DNA from: Streptococcus pluranimalium
GTDB taxonomy: Bacteria > Bacillota > Bacilli > Lactobacillales > Streptococcaceae
Assembly (NCBI RefSeq): GCF_002953735.1
Contig: NZ_CP025536.1
Coordinates: forward strand, 1,370,001-1,434,000
Direction: 5' to 3'
Length of the DNA stretch: 64,000 nucleotides
The position numbers were made by a program, and so were the translations under genes. This document shows, one piece after another, positions 20,286 through 31,444 of this stretch; within the stretch, counting starts at the first letter, position 1, and each line of letters begins with the position of its first letter. The notes below the pieces were generated by a model. It did no database searches. It saw nothing but the letters and a program-made list of their open reading frames with translations, and had not been told where the DNA came from.

Positions 20286-20684
20286 TTATTTATTCTTCTT
20301 TTTAAATAATTTTGCACCAACTTTACCAGTAACATATGATTTTCCAACTGTCCCCAAGACACTCCCTACACCATTGGTTTTCTGACCAATATGACGAGCT
20401 TTGACATTTAAATCAGAAACACTTTCTGACAAATCTGCAATTGCGACAAAAAGTGGATCAATCGTCGATACTTTACCATTGATATCTTCCACTAAAACAT
20501 TTGCTTTGGCTAAAATTTCATTGGTTTGAAAGAGAGTGACATTAACATCACTCGTCAGTACCTTAATGGTTTCTTGAGCTTCATCAATGGTTCCTGCAAC
20601 TTTTTTCAGTACCATAATCAAGTAAACAACTAGTGCAACAAATGCTAGTGCAATGATTAATACTGAAATTCCTACTAAATTCAT
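20286..20684 (-). CDS. DUF948 membrane protein
   Basis: 132 residues: one N-terminal hydrophobic helix (about 3-28), then a coiled-coil-like helix (33-100) and a basic tail ending KLFKKKNK. This is the DUF948 pattern; function unknown. It lies between lgt and ytxH-like genes in one direction and is probably co-transcribed. Confidence 0.85.
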   Translation of the reverse strand: MNLVGISVLIIALAFVALVVYLIMVLKKVAGTIDEAQETIKVLTSDVNVTLFQTNEILAKANVLVEDINGKVSTIDPLFVAIADLSESVSDLNVKARHIGQKTNGVGSVLGTVGKSYVTGKVGAKLFKKKNK

Positions 20685-20699
20685 GTTTTTCTCCTATTG

Positions 20700-21488
20700 T
20701 TAATTTCTGTTTTTGAGATAAAATGGGGTATCAGAACGACGTCTGCGGTAGATAAAGAGGACTAGTCCGATGATAACCAAGAGTGCTGACAACCATTGTG
20801 AGACTCTTAATCCTGCTAACATAAGACTATCTGTTCGCAATCCTTCAATCACAAAACGTCCACATCCATACCAGACCAAGTAAAAAAGACTCGGTTCTCC
20901 CTTTTTGAGCAATTTGGGTTTGCGACGTAAGCTGACAATCACAATGAAACCAATAAGATTCCAAAGCGACTCATATAAGAAAGTTGGTGTTCGATAGGCA
21001 CCATCAATATACATTTGGTTTTTAATAAAATCTGGAAGATAGTTTAAGTGCTGGACAGTTTTACCAAAAGCTTCTTGATTGAAAAAATTACCCCAACGTC
21101 CCAAACTCTGGGCAATCATAACACCTGGTGCTGCAATATCCATGAAGTCCACTGTATTAATAAAATGATGCCTTGTGAAAAAATAAAGAACTATGGCACC
21201 AGCTATCAAACCACCATATATAGCAATCCCACCATTCCAAATAGCAAAGACTTCAGCAAGATGGTCTTTATAGTATGACCATTCGAAAATAACATAGTAA
21301 AGACGCGCTCCAATAATGGCGATGGGAAAGGCGATAAGAATAAAATCAAGAACTAAATCAGGATTAATCCTTTTTCGAGGAGCTTCTTTCATAGCAAGAT
21401 AGACAGCCAAAATCAATCCTGTAACGATACACAAAGCATACCAACGAATCTCAAGAGGTCCCAACTTAAAGGCTATAGGATCAATCAT
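20700..21488 (-). CDS. lgt: Prolipoprotein diacylglyceryl transferase
   Basis: Membrane enzyme that transfers diacylglycerol from phosphatidylglycerol to the lipobox cysteine of prolipoproteins, 262 residues. The Lgt signature [10 protein letters not shown] is near residue 125, with about seven hydrophobic segments. The ATG at 21488 overlaps the hprK stop by eight bases and has GAGGA upstream. Lipoprotein substrates in this window include PstS and the DUF4430 protein. Confidence 0.96.
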   Translation of the reverse strand: MIDPIAFKLGPLEIRWYALCIVTGLILAVYLAMKEAPRKRINPDLVLDFILIAFPIAIIGARLYYVIFEWSYYKDHLAEVFAIWNGGIAIYGGLIAGAIVLYFFTRHHFINTVDFMDIAAPGVMIAQSLGRWGNFFNQEAFGKTVQHLNYLPDFIKNQMYIDGAYRTPTFLYESLWNLIGFIVIVSLRRKPKLLKKGEPSLFYLVWYGCGRFVIEGLRTDSLMLAGLRVSQWLSALLVIIGLVLFIYRRRRSDTPFYLKNRN

Positions 21489-22416
21489 TTGCTTCCTCAT
21501 TTCTAGAAATAAGTTTAGTCAAACGATCCTCAAATGTTTTTGTTGCGTCAAATCCCATTAATTTTGCACGATGATTCATCGCGGCTGCTTCAATCACAAC
21601 TGAGACATTTCGGCCAGTTTTAACAGGGATACGAACGCGGGGCACCTTCACACCTGAAAATTCAATTTCTTCATTACCATTACCTAGTCGATCAAAAACC
21701 TTATCGGCTTCAAAATTCTCAAGATAAATGGCCAACTGAACTTGTGAAGAATCCTTAACAGCACTTGCTCCGTATAAGCTCATGATGTCAATAATTCCAA
21801 CACCACGAATTTCTAAAAGATGACGCAGGATTTCTGCTGGTTCTCCCCATAGAGTCTCCTCGTCCTTGGCATAGACATCAACGCGGTCATCAGCAACCAG
21901 ACGGTGCCCACGTTTGACAAGCTCTAGTCCAGTCTCACTTTTACCAATACCAGAATCTCCTTGAATCAAGACGCCCATACCATAGATATCCATAAGTACC
22001 CCATGAACACTGGTACGCTCAGCTAAACAGGAATCTAGATACCAAGAGATTTCACCAGATAAACGGCTGGTTGGCACATCACTTGAGAGAACAGCAACAC
22101 CATTTTTAGTAGCTGCTTGAATGATCTCTTCTTGAATCTCCAGACCACGAGAAACAATAATGGCAGGTGTTTGAGGTTTTAACATTTCACTTAAAACCTG
22201 AAAACGGTTATGTGCCGTCATAGCATTTAAGTATGACCACTCCTTCATCCCTACTAGTTGAACTCGCTCCGGTGCATAGTAATCAAAATAACCCGTCATT
22301 TCAAGACCAGGTCTTAAAATATCTGACGTTGTTATTTTTTTAGCTAGCAATGTGTCATCGCCATAGATAATATCGCACTTGATTTTATCTACCAGCATTT
22401 GAACTGTAACAGACAT
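21481..22416 (-). CDS. hprK: HPr kinase/phosphorylase
   Basis: 311-residue bifunctional enzyme that phosphorylates Ser46 of HPr, making the CcpA corepressor, and reverses it. The P-loop GDSGIGKSE is near 153-161, the HPrK signature [15 protein letters not shown] near 203. It leads an operon with lgt (8-base overlap). A cre-like element over the -35 suggests feedback by CcpA. Confidence 0.97.
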   Translation of the reverse strand: MSVTVQMLVDKIKCDIIYGDDTLLAKKITTSDILRPGLEMTGYFDYYAPERVQLVGMKEWSYLNAMTAHNRFQVLSEMLKPQTPAIIVSRGLEIQEEIIQAATKNGVAVLSSDVPTSRLSGEISWYLDSCLAERTSVHGVLMDIYGMGVLIQGDSGIGKSETGLELVKRGHRLVADDRVDVYAKDEETLWGEPAEILRHLLEIRGVGIIDIMSLYGASAVKDSSQVQLAIYLENFEADKVFDRLGNGNEEIEFSGVKVPRVRIPVKTGRNVSVVIEAAAMNHRAKLMGFDATKTFEDRLTKLISRNEEAND

Positions 22417-22449
22417 AAGGTCTCCTTAACTAAAGCTTTATTTCAGAAT

Positions 22450-22486
22450 ATTATATCATATTTTCAGAAAAAAGTAAGCGCTAACC
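22450..22486 (-). promoter_or_regulatory. hprK promoter with cre-like site
   Basis: On the minus strand TTACTT (22472-22477) and TATAAT (22450-22455) are 16 bases apart. A cre-like GGTTAGCGCTTACT (22473-22486), with three mismatches to the CcpA consensus, covers the -35. Confidence 0.5.
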
Positions 22487-22630
22487 AATTTACAGAAACA
22501 GAAGGCAGTCCCTACCTTTATACTTCTTGTTCAAATCCTTACCTAGCTTTTCAACAGCAATAATCCTTAAGCATGAGCCAAAAGTGACATCTTCTTAAAT
22601 ATTTTTATGACTAGAAATAATTTCTAGTAA

Positions 22631-22900
22631 TCACCAAAACCATCCATCATCAGAATCTACTGGCCTAGCATTTTTTCGATGACGTTTTCCTCCGCCAAAA
22701 CGCTCTCTTTCGATATCTTCTTTGTAAGGTAGAAAGATTGCTAAAACTACATAAATAATAATTGGAAATTGCGCAAAGAAACACGATACTATAAATAGAA
22801 CTCTTACAAAACTAAGGTCCCAATTAAATTTATCCGATAGACCAGCGAGTACACCAGCAAACACTCGGCCACGTTTTAAACGATAAAATTGATTACCCAT
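22631..22900 (-). CDS. PspC domain membrane protein
   Basis: 89 residues with the PspC core RLKRGRVFAGVLAGLSDKFN (6-25), two hydrophobic stretches (about 30-58), and a basic then acidic tail. Streptococcal PspC-domain proteins commonly belong to the LiaR envelope-stress regulon; no LiaR site was identified here. Confidence 0.85.
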   Translation of the reverse strand: MGNQFYRLKRGRVFAGVLAGLSDKFNWDLSFVRVLFIVSCFFAQFPIIIYVVLAIFLPYKEDIERERFGGGKRHRKNARPVDSDDGWFW

Positions 22901-22968
22901 CCTATTCTCCTTTCGACCATCATTATGGTCTTATATTTTCATATTATCATTATAACCAAAGCCATGTA

Positions 22969-22998
22969 AAAACAAATCAGCCTTACGACTGATTTGCA
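22969..22998 (-). terminator. Terminator overlapping the SprT gene end
   Basis: CAAATCAG pairs with CTGATTTG across a short loop, followed by TTTTT on the minus strand; it overlaps the last codons of the SprT gene. Confidence 0.75.
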
Positions 22999-23429
22999 TT
23001 TTTTTCATAGCTTAACATTCCTTGACACTTGCCACAACGGTATTTTTGAAGATTCATCCGTCGTCTTCGAGGATAGACTTGTCCACAGCTTTGACAACAA
23101 TAAGTATATTTAACACTGGACTCTTTAAGTTTAGGCGCATAGCGAATGCCATCAACTTGTTTTAACAAGGCTTTAAAATCATTATCTTGATGTTTGTAAC
23201 CTTTCCCCTGAAAATAGAGATGATAATGGCAAAGTTCGTGTCGAACAATCTGGCGGAAAACCGCTTCTCCGTAGACCTCCAAGTGTCTCGGATTAAAATC
23301 TAAGTGACCATCATTTGGAAAAAATCGCCCACCTGTTGTTCTCAAACGCTTGTTCCAGTGAGCATGGTGCCTAAATTCCCAACCAAAGTCTTCCAGAGAT
23401 ACCTGTTTAACATAATCAGTTAGCATCAC
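22983..23429 (-). CDS. SprT-family metalloprotease-like protein
   Basis: 148 residues. The zinc motif HELCHYH is near 65 and a C-terminal zinc ribbon is formed by CCQSCG and CGKC pairs. The reading begins with GTG ATG; either may be used, and no strong ribosome site is present because it overlaps the tex 3' end by 14 bases, suggesting translational coupling. The domain is related to SprT/Spartan; bacterial function is not established. Confidence 0.88.
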   Translation of the reverse strand: MMLTDYVKQVSLEDFGWEFRHHAHWNKRLRTTGGRFFPNDGHLDFNPRHLEVYGEAVFRQIVRHELCHYHLYFQGKGYKHQDNDFKALLKQVDGIRYAPKLKESSVKYTYCCQSCGQVYPRRRRMNLQKYRCGKCQGMLSYEKNANQS

Positions 23430-25548
23430 GAGGATCTACCAAGGAAAGATTGATTTTGTCACGATCAAAGTCTAATTTTGATACCCAAACGGTCACAATA
23501 TCACCGACTGAAACGACTTGACTCGGGTGTTTGACAAAAGTCTTGGACATTTGGGAGACGTGGATAAGCCCATCGTCATGTAGCCCAATATCCACAAAAG
23601 CACCAAAATCCACAACATTACGCACAGTTCCCTCAAGTTTTTGACCAATCGTTAAATCTTTGATGTCAAGCACATCCTGGCGAAGAACTGGTGCTTCAAA
23701 ATCATCTCGAAGGTCACGCCCAGGTTTAAGGAGATCTTGAATAATATCTTTCAGTGTTTCTTGCCCAAGCTCTAATTGCTCAGCTGTTTTAGCGATATTA
23801 AGGGATTGTAGCTTAGACTTAGCAGTTTCATCCAAATCCTTGATATCAAGCTGTTTGAAAAGCTCTTTAACGGCTGCATAGCTTTCTGGGTGAACACCTG
23901 TATTATCAAGGACATTTTTAGCGTTAGGAATGCGAAGAAAGCCTGCTGCCTGTTCAAACGCTTTGGCACCAAGACGTGGCACTTTTTTGATCTCTGCCCG
24001 AGATTTAATAGCACCATTTTCTTCACGATATTTAACAATGTTCTCAGAAATCGTTTTATTCAGTCCTGAGACATGAGCTAAAAGCGCTGGACTAGCTGTA
24101 TTGATATTAACACCAACTTGGTTAACCACTGTATCTACAACGAAATCAAGATTTTCAGCCAATTTCTTTTGGCTGACATCATGCTGATACTGACCAACGC
24201 CAATAGACTTGGGATCAATTTTCACCAATTCTGCCAAAGGATCTTGCAGGCGACGAGCGATAGAAATGGCTGAGCGTTTTTCGACCGTTAAATCAGGAAA
24301 TTCCTGACGTGCCAATTCTGAAGCTGAATACACAGATGCACCAGATTCATTCACAATAACATAAGATACCTGTGGAAAATCTTTGAGAACCTCAGCGACA
24401 AAAGCTTCACTTTCGCGACTAGCTGTTCCATTTCCAATAGCGATGATTTCAATTTGGTAGGTTTGAATCAATTCTGCTAGTTCTTTTTTGGCTACTTCGA
24501 TTTTTGCCTGACCTGCTGGTGGTACAGGGTAAATGACGTGGGTCGTCATCAATTTTCCAGTTTGATCAACGACAGCCAATTTAGCTCCTGTACGAAAGGC
24601 TGGGTCAAAACCGAGAACCATTTTTCCTTTTAGGGGTGACACTAAAAGAAGATTGCGGAGGTTTTCTGAGAAGAGACTGATTGCACCATCTTCGGCACTC
24701 TCAGTTAGTTCTGTCCGAATACGGCGTTCCATAGCTGGAACGATTTTTTTCTTGCAGGCTTCTTGAACAATCTTATGGATATAGTCATTCTTCTCTTTGA
24801 AGCGGGCTTCATAAAAGCGTAGCATTTTTTCCAAATTATGCTCAAAGGCAACTTTTAAAACACCCAATTTTTCCCCACGGTTGAGGGCTAGGATACGATA
24901 ACCTTGTAATTTTTCAACAGCTTCTTCAAAATCATAATAGATTTGGAAGACTTGTTTGTCATCAGCCGCTTGGTCTTTGAGTTGAGAAGTTAATTGGCTG
25001 TTAGCCCAGATTTCATTATAGGTCCATGAACGGAGCTTGCTATCATCCGATAGGGCTTCAACGAGAATATCACAAGCCCCACTCAAAGCTTTTTCTGCTG
25101 TTTCAAATCCTTCTGAAGTGAAAGCCCCTGCCTCTTTTTCTAGATTTGGAATATTTTGTAAAATGAGACGAGCCAGCGGGAACAAGCCTGCTTCACGTGC
25201 TACAGTTGCTTTGGTCCGACGTTTTTCTTTATAAGGCAAATAAAGTTCTTCAACATCCGCTAATTTTTCAGCTGCTTCAATGGCTTGTCGGAGTTGATCG
25301 GTTAGCTTACCTTGCTCTTCAATTTTTGAGAGAACTGTTTCCTTTCGTTCAGAAAGAGTGGTTAATGATTTATCCAAATCGATAATAGCCTTGATTTGAA
25401 CTTCATCCAGATTACCCGTTTTTTCTTTACGGTAACGAGCGATGAAGGGAATCGTATTTCCTTCTGCTGTCAAAGCTAGAACTTGTTCAATTTGTTGTGT
25501 TTTTAATCCCAGTTCCTGGGTCATTTTACTAATATTTTGATTTTCCAT
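23416..25548 (-). CDS. tex: Tex family RNA-binding protein
   Basis: 710 residues with the Tex arrangement: N-terminal HTH region, YqgF-like RNase H domain (about 315-440, [16 protein letters not shown] and [10 protein letters not shown]), helix-hairpin-helix segments (480-560) and a C-terminal S1 domain (about 638-707, [16 protein letters not shown]). Acts with nucleic acids and transcription. SprT follows with overlap. Confidence 0.96.
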   Translation of the reverse strand: MENQNISKMTQELGLKTQQIEQVLALTAEGNTIPFIARYRKEKTGNLDEVQIKAIIDLDKSLTTLSERKETVLSKIEEQGKLTDQLRQAIEAAEKLADVEELYLPYKEKRRTKATVAREAGLFPLARLILQNIPNLEKEAGAFTSEGFETAEKALSGACDILVEALSDDSKLRSWTYNEIWANSQLTSQLKDQAADDKQVFQIYYDFEEAVEKLQGYRILALNRGEKLGVLKVAFEHNLEKMLRFYEARFKEKNDYIHKIVQEACKKKIVPAMERRIRTELTESAEDGAISLFSENLRNLLLVSPLKGKMVLGFDPAFRTGAKLAVVDQTGKLMTTHVIYPVPPAGQAKIEVAKKELAELIQTYQIEIIAIGNGTASRESEAFVAEVLKDFPQVSYVIVNESGASVYSASELARQEFPDLTVEKRSAISIARRLQDPLAELVKIDPKSIGVGQYQHDVSQKKLAENLDFVVDTVVNQVGVNINTASPALLAHVSGLNKTISENIVKYREENGAIKSRAEIKKVPRLGAKAFEQAAGFLRIPNAKNVLDNTGVHPESYAAVKELFKQLDIKDLDETAKSKLQSLNIAKTAEQLELGQETLKDIIQDLLKPGRDLRDDFEAPVLRQDVLDIKDLTIGQKLEGTVRNVVDFGAFVDIGLHDDGLIHVSQMSKTFVKHPSQVVSVGDIVTVWVSKLDFDRDKINLSLVDPRDAN

Positions 25549-25589
25549 AACCTATTTATTATAGCTTAAATAGAAACAATTTTCTATAA

Positions 25590-25616
25590 GAAAAAAGAAG
25601 GCTTCTGCCCTCTTTT
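25590..25616 (-). terminator. brnQ terminator
   Basis: AAAAGAGGGC pairs with GCCTTCTTTT (one mismatch) and is followed by TTTTTT-rich sequence on the minus strand. Confidence 0.7.
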
Positions 25617-25623
25617 CATAATC

Positions 25624-26970
25624 TTACGATGTTGATTTATCGAATTGTTGCCAAACCAAGCCAACGACTAATCCAATCAATGCTGGTAAAATCCATCCCA
25701 TACCAAGTTCGAAAAATGGTAACACTTTTGCTGCAAAGTTGATTAAACCTTGAACTGGTGCTAAATCATGGATAAGGGCTGGTGTAGCATTCAATCCATC
25801 CACAATAGCCGCTAATAAGGTGAAAACAATCACAGAACGGTAAACTTTTGTTGATAAGGGTAGCCAGGCTGAAGCAATTCCCAATAATACCAGTACAATC
25901 GCTAAAGGATAGATAAACATCAGTACCGGAATCGAGAGTTGGATGATTTGCGTCAAGCCAACATTGGCAATAATGGCTGGAAGGATTGAAAAGACGATCA
26001 GATAGAAACCATAAGATTTACTTGGGAATAGCTCGTTAAAGGTTTCTGAGCAAGCTGTTGTCAAACCAATACAGGTCTTGAAGCAACCAAGGAAAACAAT
26101 TAAGGCTAAAATAATACTTCCCATAGCACCTAGATAATGAGCGGTGATTTGCCCAAGAGCAATCCCACCGTTTTCACTAATGTCAAAGCCACCTAAACTT
26201 GTTGTCCCTGCATAGGCCAACAAGGTATAGATAAGCCCCATCAATCCCATGGCAATCAAACCAGATTTTGTCATTTCGATAGCTAATGATTTGGGTTGTG
26301 TGATGCCTTTTTGTTTAAGGGCAGTAATCACAACGATACCAAAGGCTAATCCTGCTAAGACATCTAATGTATTATAACCTTCAAGAAATCCTTTCATGAA
26401 AGGTGCTGCTTGATAGGCTTCACCAATCGTTGCTCCGCTGACTGGGGCTAAGGGATTGATAAGCACGAGGAGAAGAACAAGGCCAAGAACGAATAAGAAA
26501 GCTGGGTTAATGTATTTCCCGATAATATCTATCAACTTCCCTGGTTTCTTAGATAGCACATAAGATAGGCCAAAGAAAATGAGAGAATAAATAGCCAACA
26601 TCGGTGCCTTCATACTATCGCTAAGATATGGTGCAAAAGCAATTTCAAATGACGTTGTCGCCAAACGTGGCATAGCGAAAAATGGACCAATAACAAGATA
26701 TAAAGCCACTGTGAAAAAGTATGCAAATGGCTTCGTAACACGATTTGCTAAATGAAAGACACCTTTTCCACCAGAGAGCCCAATAGCCATAATACTGAGA
26801 AACGGAAAGCCAATAGCTGTCAAGAGAAAGCCTAAGTTGGCTGACCAAATACTAGCACCTGCTTCTTGTCCCATATGAACTGGAAAAATCAGATTACCAG
26901 CTCCAAATAAGATACCAAAAAGCATTGATCCGATGAAGAATGAATCTTTTCGTGATAAGGTTTGTTTCAC
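25624..26970 (-). CDS. brnQ: Branched-chain amino acid:cation symporter
   Basis: 448-residue polytopic membrane protein of the LIVCS family for Leu/Ile/Val uptake. The family start LFGAGNLIFPVHMG is near 20-33 and about twelve hydrophobic segments are present. The start codon is GTG with GGAGG 8 bases upstream. A CodY-box-like site upstream fits control by branched-chain amino acids. Confidence 0.95.
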   Translation of the reverse strand: MKQTLSRKDSFFIGSMLFGILFGAGNLIFPVHMGQEAGASIWSANLGFLLTAIGFPFLSIMAIGLSGGKGVFHLANRVTKPFAYFFTVALYLVIGPFFAMPRLATTSFEIAFAPYLSDSMKAPMLAIYSLIFFGLSYVLSKKPGKLIDIIGKYINPAFLFVLGLVLLLVLINPLAPVSGATIGEAYQAAPFMKGFLEGYNTLDVLAGLAFGIVVITALKQKGITQPKSLAIEMTKSGLIAMGLMGLIYTLLAYAGTTSLGGFDISENGGIALGQITAHYLGAMGSIILALIVFLGCFKTCIGLTTACSETFNELFPSKSYGFYLIVFSILPAIIANVGLTQIIQLSIPVLMFIYPLAIVLVLLGIASAWLPLSTKVYRSVIVFTLLAAIVDGLNATPALIHDLAPVQGLINFAAKVLPFFELGMGWILPALIGLVVGLVWQQFDKSTS

Positions 26971-27000
26971 ACGAATTCCTCCTAATAAAAAAGTGTGCTA

Positions 27001-27067
27001 ATTATAACATGAAAGTAAACTTGAAAACAAGAGTATTTTTCAAAAAAATGCCAATTTTCTAAATTTT
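27001..27067 (-). promoter_or_regulatory. brnQ promoter region with CodY-like box
   Basis: A -10 TATAAT is at 27001-27006 (minus strand). AATTTTCTAAATTTT at 27053-27067 matches 12 of 15 positions of the CodY consensus AATTTTCWGAAAATT. Confidence 0.4.
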
Positions 27068-27071
27068 AAAC

Positions 27072-27100
27072 AAAAAGAAAAATCGCTTGCGCGACTTTTC
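27072..27100 (-). terminator. pst-phoU operon terminator
   Basis: GAAAAGTCGC pairs with GCGATTTTTC (one G-U) with a 4-base loop and a T-rich tail on the minus strand. Confidence 0.8.
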
Positions 27101-27107
27101 CTTTGTC

Positions 27108-27761
27108 TTAATTTAATTCAACTAGTTCTCCTGTTTCCAAATAGACCAAACGTTCGCAAATATTAGCGACATAATCGCCAAAACGCTCCAGATGGTTAAG
27201 GATGGCCAAATACTCTGTCCCATTACGAATATGGGCATCGTGATGTTTCATCTGCGAAATCATGTCCCTTGATAACATCCAATAGGCATCATCTAATTTT
27301 TCATCTTCCTGAGCTAATTTTCGAGCTGATTTGGCTTCATGTTTAGGAAAAATTGCCATCAGCTGGTGCAACATTTCCAAGGCAGTTTGACCCATTTCTT
27401 GAAGTTTTTCTTCAAACAAGGGGAGCTTTTCTTCCTCTTTCAACCGAATCGTTGATTTAGCAATACCAGCAAAATGATCTCCCATGCGTTCTAAGTCAGA
27501 ACAAGAAGCCATAATAGCAATAACAAATCGTAAATCAGATACCATTGGTTGCTGGAGAGCGAGAAGGTTGGCACAGGCAACTTCGATAGCTATTTGATAA
27601 TCATTGATACGTTTGTCATCGTCGATTACAATACCAGCCAACTGATGATCATTATCCATCATAGCTAATAGAGCTTTTGAGCCATTTTCAAGGACTGCTT
27701 GACCCATTTCTAAGAAGTTATTCTCCAAAGACGTCAGTTCTAAATCAAATTGTTCTCTCAT
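27108..27761 (-). CDS. phoU: Phosphate signalling protein PhoU
   Basis: 217-residue all-helical protein with the two PhoU repeats (about 10-100 and 115-205; SDLERMGDHF near 78 and LERFGDYVANICERL near 188 bind metal). It links the Pst importer to the PnpS kinase. ATG 27761 has GAAGAGG upstream and MREQFDLEL matches the family start. Last gene of the operon. Confidence 0.95.
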   Translation of the reverse strand: MREQFDLELTSLENNFLEMGQAVLENGSKALLAMMDNDHQLAGIVIDDDKRINDYQIAIEVACANLLALQQPMVSDLRFVIAIMASCSDLERMGDHFAGIAKSTIRLKEEEKLPLFEEKLQEMGQTALEMLHQLMAIFPKHEAKSARKLAQEDEKLDDAYWMLSRDMISQMKHHDAHIRNGTEYLAILNHLERFGDYVANICERLVYLETGELVELN

Positions 27762-27780
27762 AAAAAACCTCTTCTCATTC

Positions 27781-28533
27781 TTAACCAAAGCGACCAGAAA
27801 CGTAATCTTCAGTCCGTTTGTCTTTCGGATTGGTGAAAATATCTACCGTATCTCCAAATTCGCAAATTTCACCATTGAGGAAAAATGCTGTTTTATCAGA
27901 AATCCTTGACGCCTGTTGCATATTGTGGGTCACAATGATAATCGTGTAATCCTTCTTCAATTCTTGTACCAAATCTTCAATTTTAAGTGTTGAAATGGGG
28001 TCAAGTGCAGATGTCGGTTCATCCATCAAGAGAATATCAGGTTCGACAGCAAGGGCACGCGCGATGCAAACCCTTTGTTGCTGACCACCTGAGAGAGATA
28101 AGGCACTTTTGTTCAGCTTATCTTTAACATCCTCCCAAATGGCTGCCCCTCTAAGGCTCTTTTCTACTAAAACATCAAGTTGTTTCTTATCCGTAATCCC
28201 ATGTGTTCGTGGACCGTAAGCCACATTATCATAGATAGACATGGCAAAGGGATTTGGCTGTTGAAAGACCATGCCAACACGTTTACGAAGCTGATTAAGA
28301 TTCATGGATTTTCCATAAATATCTTGGTCATCAAGCACGATATCACCATCAATGCGACAACCGGGAACTAAATCATTCATACGGTTTAGCGTTTTTAAAA
28401 AGGTTGATTTACCGCAACCAGATGGACCGATACAGGCTGTGATTTGTCCCTGTGGTAAATCGATGGAAATGTCTTTTAAGGCTTGAAAATCGCCATAATA
28501 CAGATCAAGGTGTTTGACGGAAAAAGTTCCCAT
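27781..28533 (-). CDS. pstB: Phosphate ABC transporter ATPase PstB
   Basis: 250 residues with Walker [10 protein letters not shown] near 36, Q-loop FQQPNPF, signature LSGGQQQR near 147 and Walker [10 protein letters not shown] near 167. Only one pstB gene is present in this cluster, unlike loci with two tandem copies. It lies one base from pstA. Confidence 0.97.
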   Translation of the reverse strand: MGTFSVKHLDLYYGDFQALKDISIDLPQGQITACIGPSGCGKSTFLKTLNRMNDLVPGCRIDGDIVLDDQDIYGKSMNLNQLRKRVGMVFQQPNPFAMSIYDNVAYGPRTHGITDKKQLDVLVEKSLRGAAIWEDVKDKLNKSALSLSGGQQQRVCIARALAVEPDILLMDEPTSALDPISTLKIEDLVQELKKDYTIIIVTHNMQQASRISDKTAFFLNGEICEFGDTVDIFTNPKDKRTEDYVSGRFG

Positions 28534-28534
28534 A

Positions 28535-29350
28535 TTAAGCGCCTCCTTTTACAAATCGACGAGATAAAAAACTAGAAATCATATTGATAATCAATACAGT
28601 AATAATGAGGACAACGCCTGTTGCGTAGGCTTCCTTGACGTGTAATCCTTCACTGGACAACATATACATGTGAAGAGCAAGTGAACGTCCAGAAGACATA
28701 AGGCTAGTCGGTGTGTTTGTTGACGTCCCTAAGGTATACATAAGGGCAGCTGTTTCTCCGACGATACGTCCGATAGCAAGGATGACCCCAGATAAAATCC
28801 CAGGCATAGCAACTGGTAGGACAATTTTAAAAATAGTTCTAAGTTTACCTGCCCCTAAGCCAAAACTCGCCTGTCGCATACTATCATTCACGGATAAGAG
28901 CGCTTCTTCTGTTGCACGGATAATAACTGGTAAAACCATAATGACCGAGGTTAAAATCCCTGATAAAAGGGAGTATTGAAAACCAAGGAATATGACAAAG
29001 AAGAGCATTCCAAAGAGACCAAAGACAATTGAAGGAATACCAGATAGAGTATCAGAAGCAATTCGAATCAATTTTACCCACTTAGAATCCTTAGGAGCGT
29101 ATTCGACAAGATAGAAGCCTGCAAAAACACCGATTGGAAGAGCAAGCAATAAAGATGCAAATACTAAAATGACAGTTGATATAATAGCAGGCATGAGAGA
29201 AACGTTCTCACTAGTATAGGTAGGATTAAAAAGACTTGGTGTTAAATGTGGTAAACCATTGATCAAGATAAAACCAATGACAACAAATAGTGAGCCAAAT
29301 GTTATCAAGGTAAACAGATAGACCATAGCTTTTAACAGACGATCAGTCAT
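28535..29350 (-). CDS. pstA: Phosphate ABC transporter permease PstA
   Basis: 271 residues, six hydrophobic segments, with the ABC permease EAA-type loop [19 protein letters not shown] near 160. Starts inside the last eight bases of pstC. Pairs with PstC to form the membrane channel. Confidence 0.95.
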   Translation of the reverse strand: MTDRLLKAMVYLFTLITFGSLFVVIGFILINGLPHLTPSLFNPTYTSENVSLMPAIISTVILVFASLLLALPIGVFAGFYLVEYAPKDSKWVKLIRIASDTLSGIPSIVFGLFGMLFFVIFLGFQYSLLSGILTSVIMVLPVIIRATEEALLSVNDSMRQASFGLGAGKLRTIFKIVLPVAMPGILSGVILAIGRIVGETAALMYTLGTSTNTPTSLMSSGRSLALHMYMLSSEGLHVKEAYATGVVLIITVLIINMISSFLSRRFVKGGA

Positions 29351-30203
29351 GATTAGATTTTCCTTTCAGATAAGCAAAGCAAGCATTGATTATCAAGATA
29401 AAGATAAAAAGTACGGCTGAGGTAGCAATCAAGGCTTGGCGATGTTGACCAGAAGCATAAGCCATTTCTAAAACGATATTAGTAGTCATGGTCCTAGTGC
29501 CTGAGAATAAGCCTGTCGGAATAATAGGCTGATTACCTGCTACAAGGATGACTGCCATAGTCTCTCCAATCGCTCGCCCAATTCCCAAAATGATAGCAGA
29601 TAACATACCAGATTTTGCTGCTGGTAAAACGACTTTAAAAACACTGCGTTCATGACTTGCACCTAGGGCAAGACTACCAGAATAATAAGTTTTAGGAACT
29701 GTTCTAATAGCTGCTTCTGATAAGCTGATGATAGTTGGTAAAATCATAATACCTAATAACAACGAAGCTGTCAGAACGCCCATACCATTTCCGCCCCAAG
29801 TCCTAATCCAAGGCACTAAGAGTTGCAAACCAAAGAAACCATAAACAATAGACGGGATAGCTGCCATGAGATTAACCGAGGATTTGAGAAAACGATACAA
29901 GGGCTTGGGACAATAATAGACCATGAAAACAGACGTAAAGATTCCTGTTGGAACGCCCATAACAATCGCTCCAAAAGTAATCACAATGGAGCCAACAATC
30001 ATTGGTAAAATACCAAAGCTAGCAGGACTGTTAGAAGGTGACCAGTCACTGCCAAATAAAAATTTTCCTACTCCATAATCTACAATAAAGGGAATACCGT
30101 TTCGGAAAATGAAGTAACAAATTAAGAGGATTGCTAAAATAGCTGTCGCTGCACTAGCAAAGAAGAGGCCTTTGAAAAAAGATTCTTTGAGGTGTTGTTT
30201 CAC
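29343..30203 (-). CDS. pstC: Phosphate ABC transporter permease PstC
   Basis: 286 residues, six hydrophobic segments, EAA-type loop SLALGASHERSVFKVVLP near 178. Overlaps pstA by 8 bases. The 278-base gap from pstS holds an inverted repeat GGTGTTG/CAACACC just after the pstS stop, without a T-run, which may stabilise pstS mRNA or lower expression of the distal genes. Confidence 0.95.
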   Translation of the reverse strand: MKQHLKESFFKGLFFASAATAILAILLICYFIFRNGIPFIVDYGVGKFLFGSDWSPSNSPASFGILPMIVGSIVITFGAIVMGVPTGIFTSVFMVYYCPKPLYRFLKSSVNLMAAIPSIVYGFFGLQLLVPWIRTWGGNGMGVLTASLLLGIMILPTIISLSEAAIRTVPKTYYSGSLALGASHERSVFKVVLPAAKSGMLSAIILGIGRAIGETMAVILVAGNQPIIPTGLFSGTRTMTTNIVLEMAYASGQHRQALIATSAVLFIFILIINACFAYLKGKSNHD

Positions 30204-30481
30204 AGGCTTTCCTTTCTAAATGGTTAAACCAAAAGACGCATAACATTCGCGTTTCTTTTGCTTAACTTTACTTAATGATAACTATCCCTAGTATCAAGAA
30301 CATGCATTCACAAAAGGAGAGTCTTCAGACTAGTTCTGAACTTAGATTCAGATGAAAACGTTATCTGTGAATAGATCTTCTAAAGCTAAGGAAATGCCAA
30401 GCAGCCCTGTCAAAGGCTGATTGGCTGGTGGTGTTGTTTAACTACTTTTGATGATTATTCTAATAGCAACACCTTTATAGG

Positions 30482-31363
30482 TTATTTATTTTCTACTTCT
30501 GACCATTCTGTTATTTTGCCAGTATAAATATCTTTGATTTGTGACATGTCAACATCGTTCACTTTATTTTCCTTGTTGACAACGAGGGCAATACCATCTA
30601 GAGCAATAGCATCATGCTGCATATCTTTGCTTTCTTCTGGAGTTAGTTCACGAGAGACCATACCGATATCAGCTGTTTTCTCTTGTGCTGCTGTGATACC
30701 TGCAGATGAGCCATTAGCTGTGATATCAATCGTTACATCTGGGTTTTCCTTTTTATAAGCTTCAACTAGTTTCTCTATTAATGGTGCTACAGATGTTGAC
30801 CCGACAAGAGATAATTTCCCCGATTTTCCACCACCGCTATATGGTGTTGTCTCTGTTTTAGCTTCGATAAATTTGTTATCCGTTACAACTTTTTGCCCTT
30901 CTTCAGAATGAATATAAGAAATAAAGTCTTTTCCTAGTTCAGACAGATCATCTGACCAAACAATATTGAAAGGACGTTGAAGTTTGTATTCACCATCTAA
31001 TACTGTTTCACTACTTGCTTCTACCCCCTCAACATCCAAAGCCTTAACATTATCATTTAAAGAGCCAAGGGAAATATAACCAATAGCTGCAGGATTCCCA
31101 GAAACAGTTGAAAGGACTCCCTCGGTATTGTTTTGGATAATCGCTTTTTTGCTCGTGTTATCCACTTCTTTACCGTCTTTTTCCTCTAAAACTCCTGTAA
31201 TTTCCGTAAAAGCACCACGCGTTCCTGAACCATCTTCGCGAGAGACAACTTCGATGGCACCACCTGCTGATGAACCTGAACCAGCATTGTTATTGCCACA
31301 GGCTACAAGGGCAAATCCTGCCAAGCTAAGTCCTGCTAGAGTCATCATTTTTTTCATTTTCAT
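30482..31363 (-). CDS. pstS: Phosphate-binding lipoprotein PstS
   Basis: 293-residue surface lipoprotein that captures phosphate. Signal peptide with lipobox LVAC near residue 22, then a periplasmic-binding fold; phosphate-contact loops are SREDGSGTRGAF near 43 and VGSTSVAP near 170. The ATG at 31363 is chosen because GTGAG lies seven bases upstream and it gives a normal signal peptide. It is the first gene of pstSCAB-phoU, behind a Pho-box array. Confidence 0.93.
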   Translation of the reverse strand: MKMKKMMTLAGLSLAGFALVACGNNNAGSGSSAGGAIEVVSREDGSGTRGAFTEITGVLEEKDGKEVDNTSKKAIIQNNTEGVLSTVSGNPAAIGYISLGSLNDNVKALDVEGVEASSETVLDGEYKLQRPFNIVWSDDLSELGKDFISYIHSEEGQKVVTDNKFIEAKTETTPYSGGGKSGKLSLVGSTSVAPLIEKLVEAYKKENPDVTIDITANGSSAGITAAQEKTADIGMVSRELTPEESKDMQHDAIALDGIALVVNKENKVNDVDMSQIKDIYTGKITEWSEVENK

Positions 31364-31444
31364 CCGTAAACTCACTTTCTCTTTTAACAATCATTTGAAG
31401 AGACAGTCCTGTTATTTTTTGATGTTCCTCTTGTTTACATTTTT

